NCBI RefSeq assembly: GCF_002156705.1
Contig: NZ_CP019893.1
Location: 3,472,001 to 3,536,000 of the forward strand
Direction of reading: 5' to 3'
Origin: Natrarchaeobaculum aegyptiacum
GTDB taxonomy: Archaea > Halobacteriota > Halobacteria > Halobacteriales > Natrialbaceae
DNA length: 64,000 nt
Shown here: positions 20,258-29,113 of the stretch, in pieces
How positions within the stretch are numbered: position 1 is the stretch's first letter
How the letters are laid out: each line of letters starts with the position of its first letter
Made by a program: the position numbers and the translations under genes
Notes under the pieces: generated by a model
What the model saw: the letters and a program-made list of their open reading frames with translations, nothing else
The model's database searches: none
What the model was told of the DNA's origin: nothing

Positions 20258-21190
20258 GTGAGTCGGTATCGAAACTTCGGCCTCTTCATTGCACTCGCTG
20301 CCATCTGGGGGTCGGCGTTCGTCGCCATCAGTGCGGGACTCGAGTACCTGCCGCCGGTGCTGTTTGCGGCGCTTCGCTACGACGTCGCCGGCGTTCTGAT
20401 GCTCGCGTACGCCGTTGTGGCGACCGATCACTGGCGTCCCCACGGTCGAGACGAGTGGCTCACCGTCGCCGTCGGCGCCGTCCTGCTGATCGCGGCCTAC
20501 CACGCGTTCCTGTTCGTCGGCCAGCAACACACGACGGCAGCCGTGGCCGCGATCGTCGTGAGCCTCTCGCCCGTCCTGACCACCGGGTTCGCGCGCCTGC
20601 TGGTTCCGTCCGACGCGCTGTCGGTCGTGGGCCTCGTCGGCGTCTTTCTCGGGCTCGTCGGCGTCGCGATCATCTCCCAGCCCGATCCCACGAACCTGCT
20701 CTCGACGGATTTCGTCGCCACCTTCCTCGTCTTCTGTGCCGCCGCGTCGTTCGCCCTCGGGGGCATCCTCACGCGACGAATCGACTCGGGCATGCCAATC
20801 GAGACGATGGAGGCCTGGTCGATGCTCGGCGGCGCACTCGTCATGCACGGTGTGAGCCTCGCGCTCGGCGAACCGATCGACCCGTCGGCCTGGCTCCACC
20901 CCGAAGCACTCGGCGCGCTCGTCTATCTCTCGATCGTCGCCAGCGCACTGGGCTTTCTGCTGTACTTCGACCTCCTGGAGCGTCTCGGGGCTGTCGAGAT
21001 CAACATGGTCTCGTACGTCGCGCCGATCTTCACCGCCGTGGTGGGCTGGCTCTACCTCGGCGAAGGGATCGACGTCCCAACGCTCGTCGGCTTCGGGTTC
21101 ATCGTCGCCGGCTTCGCGCTCGTCAAGCGACGGGCCATCCGCGAGGAGTTCGCCCTCCGAGGCGTCGGCCGCTCGAGGCCCGGCGATTGA
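20258..21190 (+). CDS. DMT superfamily transporter (EamA domains)
   Basis: The 310-aa membrane protein is made of two EamA repeats of about five helices each: the first begins FIALAAIWGSAFVAIS, the second FCAAASFALGGILTRR. The AIWGSAFVAI signature is typical of drug/metabolite exporters. The substrate is unknown. The start is GTG at 20258, just before the first helix; a short basic N-terminus (SRYRNFG) follows. It ends well short of the convergent small membrane protein gene. Confidence 0.88.
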   Translation: MSRYRNFGLFIALAAIWGSAFVAISAGLEYLPPVLFAALRYDVAGVLMLAYAVVATDHWRPHGRDEWLTVAVGAVLLIAAYHAFLFVGQQHTTAAVAAIVVSLSPVLTTGFARLLVPSDALSVVGLVGVFLGLVGVAIISQPDPTNLLSTDFVATFLVFCAAASFALGGILTRRIDSGMPIETMEAWSMLGGALVMHGVSLALGEPIDPSAWLHPEALGALVYLSIVASALGFLLYFDLLERLGAVEINMVSYVAPIFTAVVGWLYLGEGIDVPTLVGFGFIVAGFALVKRRAIREEFALRGVGRSRPGD

Positions 21191-21280
21191 GGCGGTACGC
21201 TGTACTCCCTGACGGATACAGGATTCGTTTCCGGGGACGGTGGTGACGTCCAGCGGACAACACGAGAGGACCGTCGACAG

Positions 21281-21565
21281 TCACCGTCGATAGGAGTGTC
21301 CGACGTACAGCGCCAAGAGGTTACACCCTAACAGAAGGAGAAACGCCGTCGACTCGAGACGCGATCCGAGCCCCACTGCGAGCAGCGGCAGGTAACACAC
21401 CGGGAGCACGATCGCCGCCCAGAAACTCGTCTTGCGGATCGACTCGGCGAGGTGTGGAATCTGCCGCTCCAGAAATGGGTGGTCCGGCTCCTGTGCGCTC
21501 GAGTCGCTTCTCCTCGCGGATGGCTCGTTTTGCGTCGCTGGCGTTTGCTGTGATCGGTCTGACAT
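21281..21565 (-). CDS. Small two-helix membrane protein, unknown
   Basis: The 94-aa protein has a polar Ser/Gln/Pro-rich N-terminal third and then two hydrophobic helices (FWAAIVLPVCYLPLLAVGL and a Leu-rich helix ending LYVGHSYRR). No family is recognisable. The start at 21565 fits the codon bias. It is convergent with the DMT transporter. Confidence 0.55.
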   Translation of the reverse strand: MSDRSQQTPATQNEPSARRSDSSAQEPDHPFLERQIPHLAESIRKTSFWAAIVLPVCYLPLLAVGLGSRLESTAFLLLLGCNLLALYVGHSYRR

Positions 21566-21973
21566 TACTGACGGAACGTCAGCATCGTACTCCAGGGTCG
21601 AACGACATTACCGTTCCGACAGTTCCGGATGTCTACGTACGGTTCACGAATCGGTCGGTCCCTGCCTGAACCGGGCCCCGTCGACGTGCTGGCGGTCCGG
21701 GTCACCGGCCTCCGGTCGAGAACCAACGTGGCGCTCACGGCGGGAGCCTGCGCCACCCGACGTCAACCGACGGTCCAAGTGCCGCTTACCGATTCGTAAC
21801 AGATGCTTACTCGTCGATTCGGTGGAAGATTCGCGCCCAGTCGTCGGTGGGTGCAACTGCTCGAGGCGAGCAACTGCTGAGGACAGGGACGTGGTGGCTC
21901 GCCGAGTCACTCGCCAGAGACCGCGACCCAGCGATCGGCACGCGAAACGAAAATCCGAAAACAGGTCGACGCG
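21566..21973. other. Intergenic region, no gene seen
   Basis: Only overlapping shadow frames are present, no conserved protein and no tRNA. It lies downstream of the cdc48 stop and upstream of the small membrane protein gene, both on the minus strand. Confidence 0.5.
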
Positions 21974-24202
21974 CTACTGGAACCCGATGCGGCTGCCGCG
22001 GCGGCCACCCACGTCGGGACCGGTCTGCCCGCCCTGGAACTCCTCTTCGATCCGTTCGTAGTACTCGAGGATGTCGTCGGTGATCGTCGGCCGGACGTTC
22101 TCCATCGCCTGGCGGAAGTGGCGCATCTCCACGATATCGGCCTCGTGGTCCTCACGAAGGGCCTCAATCGCCGCCTCGCGGGCGATCGACTCGAGGTCGC
22201 TACCGACGTAGCCGTCGGTGATCTCGGCGATTTCACGCAGGGTGACGTCCGGGGCCAGCGGCGTGTCCTCGGTGTGAATCTCGAGGATTCGCTCGCGGCC
22301 GTCGACGTCGGGTTCGCCGATCATGACGAGGCGGTCGAACCGGCCCGAGCGCAGGAGTGCGGGATCGATCATGTCCGGACGGTTGGTCGCGCCGATGACC
22401 ATCACGTTCTCCATCTCCTCGAGTCCGTCGAGTTCGGTCAGCAGCTGGTTGACGACGCGCTCGGAGACGTTCGAGCCGACCTCGCCGCCGCGGCCGGGCG
22501 CGAGGGCGTCGAGTTCGTCGAAGAAGATGACCGTCGGCGAGACCTGCCGCGCCTTGCGGAAGGTCTGGCGGATGGCCTTCTCCGATTCACCGACCCACTT
22601 GCTCAGCAGTTGCGGGCCGCGCACGGAGATGAAGTTCGCGTTCGTCTCGTTGGCGACGGCTTTCGCCATGAGCGTCTTTCCGGTGCCCGGTGGGCCGTAG
22701 AGCAGGACGCCTGCCGGCGGGTCGATGCCGAGGCGGTCGAACCGCTCGGGGCTCGAGAGCGGCCACTCGACGGACTCCTGAACCTGGTCTTTGGCCTCGT
22801 GGAGGCCACCGACGTCGTCCCACGAGATCTTCGGGAGTTCGACGAGGACCTCCCGCATCGCCGAGGGCTCGACCTCGTTGAGCGCGCCGCGGAAGTCCTC
22901 GCGCTTGACGATCATCCGGTCGATCAGGCTCGGCGGGATGTCCTCCTCGTCGAGATCGATCTCGGGGAGGTATCGTCGGAGGGCCTTCATCGCAGCCTCC
23001 TTCGTCAGGCTCTCGATGTCCGCGCCGACGAAGCCGTGGGTTTCGTCGGCCAGGTGGCCGAGGTTGACGTCGTCAGACAGTGGCATCCCGCGGGTGTGGA
23101 TCTGGAGGATCTCCTCGCGACCCACCTCGTCCGGGACGCCGATCTCGATCTCGCGGTCGAATCGGCCCGGACGCCGGAGTGCAGGGTCGACGCTGTCGAC
23201 GCGGTTCGTCGCCGCGATGACGATGACCTGGCCTCGAGCCTCTAAGCCGTCCATCATCGTCAGCAACTGGGCGACGACGCGGCGTTCGACCTCGCCGGTG
23301 ACGTCCTCGCGTTTGGGTGCGATGGAGTCGAGTTCGTCGATGAAGATGATCGCCGGTGACTCCTCGCTGGCGTCCTCGAAGATCTCCCTGAGTTGCTGTT
23401 CGGACTCACCGTAGTACTTCGAGATGATCTCCGGACCGGCGATGGAGAAGAAACTCGCGGAGGTCTCGTTGGCGACGGCCTTCGCGAGCAGCGTCTTCCC
23501 GGTCCCCGGTGGGCCGTGGAGCAGGACGCCCTGTGGCGGTTCGATCCCCAGTTTCTTGAAGATCTGGGGGTGTTTCATCGGCAACTCGACCATCTCGCGG
23601 ACCCGCTGGATCTCGCTCTGGAGCCCGCCGATGTCCTCGTAGGTGATGCCACCACCGGTCTTTTCGAAGCCGCTGATCGGCTCCTCGCGGAGTTCGACGT
23701 CGGTGTCCTCGGTGATGAGCACGACGCCTTCGGGTTCGGTTTCGACGGCGATCAGCGGAATCGCCTGGCCCGGCGACCGCATGAACGGGTGGTTCGTCGA
23801 GGACATGACGGGGACGATGTCCCGGCCGACGACGGGCCGTTTGAGGATCTGGCGTTTGACCATCCCGGCTGCGTCGGAGCCGAACTGGACGGAGGCCTCC
23901 TCCGGCGGGGCGAGTACGAGGCTCTCGGCTTTCGTCGCCTCGGCTTTGCGGATCGTGACTCGCTCACCGATACCCACGTCGGCGTTCTGCCGGGTGAAGC
24001 CGTCGATACGGACTGTATCGGTGTTCCAGTCCTGCCGGTCGGCGCGCCACACCTTCGCGGCGGTGGTGTCTGCGCCTTCGATTTCGATGATGTCGCCCGG
24101 ACTCAGCTTCAGATGCAACAGCGTGTCCGGGTCGAGTCGGGCGATACCACGACCCGAGTCGTTCGGGTACGCCTTCGCAACCTCCAGTTGAACTTCGTTC
24201 AT
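21974..24202 (-). CDS. AAA+ ATPase of the Cdc48/p97 (VCP) family
   Basis: The 742-aa protein has the full archaeal Cdc48 layout: an N-terminal double-psi barrel domain (about residues 1-190), then two AAA modules. D1 has Walker [15 protein letters not shown] and Walker [17 protein letters not shown]2 has [15 protein letters not shown] and [15 protein letters not shown]. The C-terminus lacks the hydrophobic HbYX proteasome-docking tail; the end is [10 protein letters not shown]. It acts as a hexameric unfoldase that pulls apart proteins or complexes for the proteasome. It is divergent from larC. Confidence 0.95.
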   Translation of the reverse strand: MNEVQLEVAKAYPNDSGRGIARLDPDTLLHLKLSPGDIIEIEGADTTAAKVWRADRQDWNTDTVRIDGFTRQNADVGIGERVTIRKAEATKAESLVLAPPEEASVQFGSDAAGMVKRQILKRPVVGRDIVPVMSSTNHPFMRSPGQAIPLIAVETEPEGVVLITEDTDVELREEPISGFEKTGGGITYEDIGGLQSEIQRVREMVELPMKHPQIFKKLGIEPPQGVLLHGPPGTGKTLLAKAVANETSASFFSIAGPEIISKYYGESEQQLREIFEDASEESPAIIFIDELDSIAPKREDVTGEVERRVVAQLLTMMDGLEARGQVIVIAATNRVDSVDPALRRPGRFDREIEIGVPDEVGREEILQIHTRGMPLSDDVNLGHLADETHGFVGADIESLTKEAAMKALRRYLPEIDLDEEDIPPSLIDRMIVKREDFRGALNEVEPSAMREVLVELPKISWDDVGGLHEAKDQVQESVEWPLSSPERFDRLGIDPPAGVLLYGPPGTGKTLMAKAVANETNANFISVRGPQLLSKWVGESEKAIRQTFRKARQVSPTVIFFDELDALAPGRGGEVGSNVSERVVNQLLTELDGLEEMENVMVIGATNRPDMIDPALLRSGRFDRLVMIGEPDVDGRERILEIHTEDTPLAPDVTLREIAEITDGYVGSDLESIAREAAIEALREDHEADIVEMRHFRQAMENVRPTITDDILEYYERIEEEFQGGQTGPDVGGRRGSRIGFQ

Positions 24203-24395
24203 ATTTCGGGATGGGCGGGAATGTCTGTGACTCCGTTTCCGGGTCGGATAGGTTTTGCGCTCGTCCTCACAGTGCTAGATGCTACCACCCCAATCTCGGA
24301 GGGGGGAATACAAAGACGTGTCGGCAGCGGTCGCTTTTGGGACGACCCACGAGGGAGTGAACGACTTTTTACTCCTCGGCATCGCCAACAGATTC

Positions 24396-25748
24396 ATGAA
24401 CTACCTCGCGTTCGACGGCCGGATGGGCGCAAGCGGCGACATGATCCTCGGGGCGCTGCTCGACGCCGGGGCCGACCCCGACGCCCTCGAGCCAATCACC
24501 GACTCGGACGTCCTCACCCTCGAGTACCGGCTCGAGGAGACCGTCAAGGCGGGGATCTCGGGGACGAGCGTGGACGTGGTGCTCGAGGACGCGTCCGGTG
24601 ACGGGGGCTCGAGCGGCGGGTCGTCCGAAGACGACGGTGGGCACGAGCACGATCACGGCGACCAGTCCCACGAGCACGCACAAGACGACCACAGCCACGG
24701 TGGCGACCATGATCACGGGGACCACAGCCACGGCCACGACCACGTCCACGCCGAGGGCCACGGTCCCCACCGGAGCTACCGCGAGGTCTGCGACATCGTC
24801 GAAGAGATGGCCCTCCCCACAGCCGTCGAACGCGACGCCCTCGAAATCTTCGAACTCCTCGGCGAAGCCGAGGCGAGCGTCCACGGCGAATCGCTCGAGG
24901 AGATTCACTTCCACGAGGTCGGGGCCGACGACGCCATCGCCGATATCGTGGGCGCGGCGCTGTTGATCGACGACCTCGAGCCGGACCGGATCGTCACCAC
25001 CTCGCTCGCGACGGGCGGTGGTACGGTCTCGATGAGCCACGGCGAGTATCCCGTTCCGACGCCCGCGGTGGTCGAAATCGCCGCCCGCGCCGACTGGACG
25101 CTGCAGGGTGGCCCCGTCGAGCGGGAACTCCTCACGCCCACGGGCGCGGCTATCCTGGGGCACTACGCCGACGGCGTCGAAACCCTCCCTGCGCTCGAGG
25201 TTTCGGCCGTCGGCTACGGCGCGGGTGGGTACGACCTCGAGCCCCACCCGAACGTGCTCCGGGTCCTCGTCGGCGACGGCGGGGGCGGCCTCCGCAAGGA
25301 GGACATCGCCGTTCTCGAGACGAACCTCGACGACGCCACCCCCGAGGTTCTCGGCGGCCTGCAGGAGACGCTCACCGACGCGGGCGCTCGAGACGTCTCC
25401 ATCCTCCCGGCGACGATGAAGAAGTCCCGGCCCGGCCATCTGGTGAAGGTGATCTGCCGGCCAGCGGATCGGGAGCGCGTGGCTCGAGCGTTAGCGGAGG
25501 AGACGGGCACACTCGGCGTCCGGGACGCTGGGGTGACCCACAGGTGGGTTGCTACTAGGGAATTTGAGACGGTGAGACTCGAGATTGACGGCGAGGAGTA
25601 CGAGGTGACCGTGAAGGTGGCGAGCGACGCCGACGGTGAGGTTTACGACGTTAGCGCGGAATTCGACGACGTTCAGTCTGTGGCGCTCGAGACCGGAACT
25701 CCCGTTCGAGAGGTGCGAAGACAGGCTGAGCAGCAGTACGTCGGATAA
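24396..25748 (+). CDS. larC: LarC-like nickel-pincer cofactor biosynthesis protein
   Basis: The 450-aa protein starts FDGRMGASGDMILGALLDAG, the LarC N-terminal signature, and later has ETNLDDATPEVLG and SILPATMKKSRPGHLVKVI, both hallmarks of the family. LarC inserts nickel into the pincer nucleotide cofactor in a CTP-dependent step. At about residues 75-130 is a very His/Asp/Glu-rich insertion (many H-D/E-H repeats) that probably stores or feeds nickel. The start at 24396 is chosen because the conserved part begins there; an upstream in-frame ATG at 24279 adds a non-conserved stretch. No larB or larE is adjacent. Confidence 0.9.
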   Translation: MNYLAFDGRMGASGDMILGALLDAGADPDALEPITDSDVLTLEYRLEETVKAGISGTSVDVVLEDASGDGGSSGGSSEDDGGHEHDHGDQSHEHAQDDHSHGGDHDHGDHSHGHDHVHAEGHGPHRSYREVCDIVEEMALPTAVERDALEIFELLGEAEASVHGESLEEIHFHEVGADDAIADIVGAALLIDDLEPDRIVTTSLATGGGTVSMSHGEYPVPTPAVVEIAARADWTLQGGPVERELLTPTGAAILGHYADGVETLPALEVSAVGYGAGGYDLEPHPNVLRVLVGDGGGGLRKEDIAVLETNLDDATPEVLGGLQETLTDAGARDVSILPATMKKSRPGHLVKVICRPADRERVARALAEETGTLGVRDAGVTHRWVATREFETVRLEIDGEEYEVTVKVASDADGEVYDVSAEFDDVQSVALETGTPVREVRRQAEQQYVG

Positions 25749-26045
25749 TTCATGTTCCACTGATTCGATGCCGACGGTGACCGGGTCTAAGCCGCGAATG
25801 TACGTCGATTCCTGGCACCAACCGCGTCAGAATCCTCACGGTAGTTGTGTCGCTAATTATCCACCGACCGACGTGGCACGTGTGCGTCGTCCTCGAGGTA
25901 TTGCGGTCGGGAAATTCGGTTACTCGCTGCGGGGTTTCTCGTATCGAGGTTTCAATTCTGTTGTGGTCCGCCACTGCCGCCGGTTGGTGCAGACCTCGTG
26001 CAGTATCGTTGTAAAATAGGAATAACGGAGGTAGTTACAGCTGCG
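25749..26045. other. Intergenic region, no gene seen
   Basis: It lies between the convergent larC and the first Q/N-rich secreted protein gene. No gene or RNA is recognised. Confidence 0.5.
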
Positions 26046-26507
26046 TTAGCCGATTACGTTGGTCGCAGTGGAGGTGCCGTCCTGGACTGCGATGTTGTTC
26101 TGCACGTTCGACTGGTCGATTTCCGCGGTCTGGGTCTGCTCCACGTCTTCAGCGAAGCCAACGCCAATAGCGGTAGCAGTAGCGTCACCAGCCGAGAAGG
26201 CACCAGTATCGCCGTTGGTATTGCCGTCATTCAGGGCCCCAATCTCACCTTCTTCACCAGCGACGTTCACCTCGAAGGTCCAGTCGCCACCGGTGGCCTC
26301 AGCCGATGCAAGGCCAACGCCAGCAGCCTGGCCCTGGTTGATCTCGGCTTCAGGCTGGTTGACGTTCACCTGATCACCTTCCTGAACCTGGACCATGTTA
26401 GAATCAGCGTCCTGGGTGGTCTGTGCTGCTGCTGTTCCGGCGAGCCCCATAAACGCGAGGGCCCCGATCATCGCTACCGTCAGTGTAATTGCGAATGCGC
26501 GCTTCAT
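26046..26507 (-). CDS. Secreted Q/N-rich protein, paralogue 1 (candidate fibre subunit)
   Basis: The 153-aa precursor has a Sec-type signal peptide (MKRAFAITLTVAMIGALAF, cleavage near GTAAA) shared almost identically by the next two genes. The mature part has VQVQEGDQVNVNQ, then a strand-rich stretch, a variable acidic Gly/Asn loop, and a C-terminal EIDQSNVQNNIAVQDGTSTA block. Regular Gln/Asn positions resemble the ladders of curlin-type beta-solenoids. No enzyme motif is present. It lies in a tandem of three on the minus strand, next to the large divergent repeat protein. A role as minor subunit or nucleator is inferred. Confidence 0.7.
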   Translation of the reverse strand: MKRAFAITLTVAMIGALAFMGLAGTAAAQTTQDADSNMVQVQEGDQVNVNQPEAEINQGQAAGVGLASAEATGGDWTFEVNVAGEEGEIGALNDGNTNGDTGAFSAGDATATAIGVGFAEDVEQTQTAEIDQSNVQNNIAVQDGTSTATNVIG

Positions 26508-26716
26508 GTTTGATAGTCACGAGGCACGCATCACCCCGGGGGGTACGCTCCGTAACGGATTCGGCGACCATCGCATGGCCGCCGCTCGTCACGGGAGTAT
26601 CATCCGACTCCCTGTGTCCCCGCTGTGACGCGTTGCCCAGTCCGGTCTCATCACGGTGTCCCACTTCAACCCGATAAACGGTTTCAGAGTCCAGAGCCGG
26701 ATTTCGTCGTTTGAAA
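26508..26716 (-). repeat. Conserved ~210-bp leader, copy 1
   Basis: Upstream of paralogue 1 and repeated with few changes before paralogues 2 and 3. It runs from the start codon to a TTTCAAACGACGAAAT-like block at the far end (read on the minus strand). Conservation beyond what a core promoter needs suggests a long 5' UTR or an upstream regulatory site. No other gene is seen up to 26943. Confidence 0.6.
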
Positions 26717-26943
26717 ATCGTCTAAAGGCGGGACGTTCGACCTCGGTTCGGATCATTCGGACCCACAGTCCAGTGAGCATATGCCGCCTTCGGGTTACCG
26801 TTATCGGCGAGTTCGATTACTCATTGGGATGGCTCTTGTTGACGTCTTGGTTCGGTACTGACCAACCTTTATCGACGATGGTTGAAGGCGTCTCTCGGAC
26901 TCGCTGTAAAAAAGAGAAATAACGGTCAATGATTACGGCCGCG

Positions 26944-27480
26944 TTAGCCGAGGATGTTGGTCGCAGTCGAGGTACCGTCCTGGACTGCGATGTTGTTCTG
27001 CTCGTTCGACTGGTCAATGGTCGCGTCCTGCGTTTGCGTCACGTTGTCAGCGACACCGATGCCAACAGCGGTTGCGGTAGCGTCACCAGCTGAGAAGGCT
27101 CCACCATCGCCATTGTTATCAGGCTCACCAAATTCGATAATGGGTGAGTCATTTGGTGGTTCCTCACCGTCACCATCGAAGGTCACCTCAACGGTCCAGT
27201 CGCCACCGGTGGCCTCAGCCGCTGCGAGACCAACGCCAGCGGCCTGGCCCTGGTTGATCTCGGCTTCAGGCTGGTTGACGTTCACCTGATCGCCTTCCTG
27301 AACCTGGACCATGTCAGAATTCGCAGTCTGGCTGACCTGTGGCTGCTGCTCGACGACTACCGGCTCTGCTTTCTCGACTGGCTCTGCTTTCTGGTGTGCT
27401 GCTGCTGTTCCGGCGAACCCCATAAACGCGAGGGCGCCGATCATCGCTACCGTCAGTGTAATTGCGAATGCGCGCTTCAT
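26944..27480 (-). CDS. Secreted Q/N-rich protein, paralogue 2
   Basis: The 178-aa precursor has the same signal peptide as paralogue 1 and an extra spacer with two KAEPVEKAEPVV-like elements plus VEQQPQVSQTAN before the shared VQVQEGDQVNVNQ block. The central loop is longer and acidic (PPNDSPIIEFGEPDNNGDGG), and the C-terminus is the shared IDQSNEQNNIAVQDGTS block ending ATNILG. It is about 436 bases from paralogue 1, with a full leader between them. Divergence is concentrated in the middle loop, as expected if ends and ladder strands are structural. Confidence 0.7.
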   Translation of the reverse strand: MKRAFAITLTVAMIGALAFMGFAGTAAAHQKAEPVEKAEPVVVEQQPQVSQTANSDMVQVQEGDQVNVNQPEAEINQGQAAGVGLAAAEATGGDWTVEVTFDGDGEEPPNDSPIIEFGEPDNNGDGGAFSAGDATATAVGIGVADNVTQTQDATIDQSNEQNNIAVQDGTSTATNILG

Positions 27481-27693
27481 GTTTGATAGTCACGAGGCAC
27501 GCATCACCCCGAGGGATACGCTCCGTAACGGATTCGGCGACCATCGCATGGCCGCCGCTCGTCACAGGAGTATCATCCGACTCCCTGTGTCCCCGCTGTG
27601 ACGCGTTGCCCAGTCCGGCCTCATCACGGTGTCCCACTTCAACCCGACAATCGGTTTCAGGGGCCAGAGCCGGATTTCGTCGTTTGAAACCGT
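27481..27693 (-). repeat. Conserved ~210-bp leader, copy 2
   Basis: The same sequence as copy 1 with scattered substitutions, directly before the paralogue 2 start codon. The remaining bases to 27919 show no gene. Confidence 0.6.
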
Positions 27694-27919
27694 CATGTAT
27701 TGTGACACACGCCACTGATCCGTAACAATTGGACGTCCGAATCAATGAAGATACGCCGTCCTCGAGTTGGCGTGGTCCACGAGTTCTGTTACTCGTCGCA
27801 TCGGCTTTGGGATTTACGTCTCGGTTTGGTACTAATCTGGCCCCATCGCCGATCGTTCAAGCCGTCGCTCGCTACCGGTACACAAAAAGGAAGAAATAAC
27901 GGAAGTCGTTACGGCCTCG

Positions 27920-28444
27920 TTAGCCGAGGATGTTGGTCGCAGTGGAGCTACCGTCCTGGACTGCGATGTTGGTCTGCTCGTTCGACTGGTCGATGGTCGC
28001 GTCCTGCGTCTGCGTCACGTTGTCAGCGATGCCGATGCCCAGAGCGCCAGCGTCGGCGTCACCAGCCGAGAAGGCACCATCATCGCCGTTGTCATTACCA
28101 TTGCTCTCAAAGACTTCGACTGGTTCACCGTTTTCACCATCGACGTTCAGTTCGAAGGTCCAGTCGCCACCGGTGGCTTCAGCCTCGGCAGCGCCAACGC
28201 CAGCGGCCTGGCCCTGGTTGATCTCGGCCTCGGGCTCGTTGATGTTCACCTGATCGCCATCCTGAATCTGAACCAGGTCAGAGTTCGCAGTCTGGCTGAC
28301 CTGTGGCTGCTGTTCAACGACTACCGGCTCTGCTTTCTCGACTGGCTCTGCTTTCTGGTGTGCTGCTGCTGTTCCGGCGAACCCCATAAACGCGAGGGCG
28401 CCGATCATCGCTACCGTCAGTGTAATTGCGAATGCGCGCTTCAT
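27920..28444 (-). CDS. Secreted Q/N-rich protein, paralogue 3
   Basis: The 174-aa precursor is closest to paralogue 2: same signal peptide, same KAEPVEKAEPVV spacer, a VQIQDGDQVNINEP variant of the Gln/Asn block, a different acidic loop (EVFESNGNDNGDDG) and the C-terminal IDQSNEQTNIAVQDGSS block. The Ala/Gln ladder positions are kept while the loop is changed. It is the promoter-proximal copy nearest to the divergent five-repeat gene. Confidence 0.7.
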   Translation of the reverse strand: MKRAFAITLTVAMIGALAFMGFAGTAAAHQKAEPVEKAEPVVVEQQPQVSQTANSDLVQIQDGDQVNINEPEAEINQGQAAGVGAAEAEATGGDWTFELNVDGENGEPVEVFESNGNDNGDDGAFSAGDADAGALGIGIADNVTQTQDATIDQSNEQTNIAVQDGSSTATNILG

Positions 28445-28655
28445 GTTTGATAGTCACGAGGCACGCATCACCCCGGGGGTACGCTCCGTAACGGATGCGA
28501 CGACCACGCATGGCCACCGCTCGTCACGGGAGTACCATCCGACTCCCTGTGTCCCCGCTGTGACGCGTTGCCCAGTCCGGTCTCATCACGGTGTCCCACT
28601 TCAACCCGCCAAACGGTTTCAGAGGCCAGACCTGAATTTCGTCGTTTGAAACCGT
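28445..28655 (-). repeat. Conserved ~210-bp leader, copy 3
   Basis: The third copy of the leader, slightly shorter because of a small deletion about 50 bases from the start codon. From here to 29113 no gene is seen; this stretch carries the two divergent promoters of the locus. Confidence 0.6.
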
Positions 28656-29113
28656 CTACGGGCGAGATAGGGACAGGATGAAAGATCCGTTGGGCGTCGC
28701 TTAATAACCATACGGAGCGCCTATTCACAACCCACCCCCACCCGTAACCGATCTCCGACCACCCGAGACACTGTCGAACAGTTCACCCCAGTGACTGATT
28801 CGGTCACCGAGGAGTGGGATAGTTGTACTTTCGAGGCCGCTCGAGCGGTTTCGCCGCTCACCAACGTGTTGCACTCCGGGCTACTCGTGATCGGCTGGGC
28901 CCGCACCTGCCGTCGAGACCTCGATCGTCGACCGGCCATCTCGAGCCGGCGTCGGAAGTCACCGCATTCGAGTTCGAAGGTGACCGCTTCTGATCGGTAG
29001 GCGACTGCATCCGCTATGCAACTGACAGATAACAAAGTCAGTCATCAGGAAATGAAGGTTCACGCCGTGGAGTTCCGGAAACAAAGACTCTCACGGTCTA
29101 CGTCAAACGAATC

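Noticed and set aside
28721-29035. 104-codon minus-strand frame in the divergent promoter region of the Q/N locus
   Set aside because: It has no domain and no halophilic acidity, and lies where two promoters are expected.
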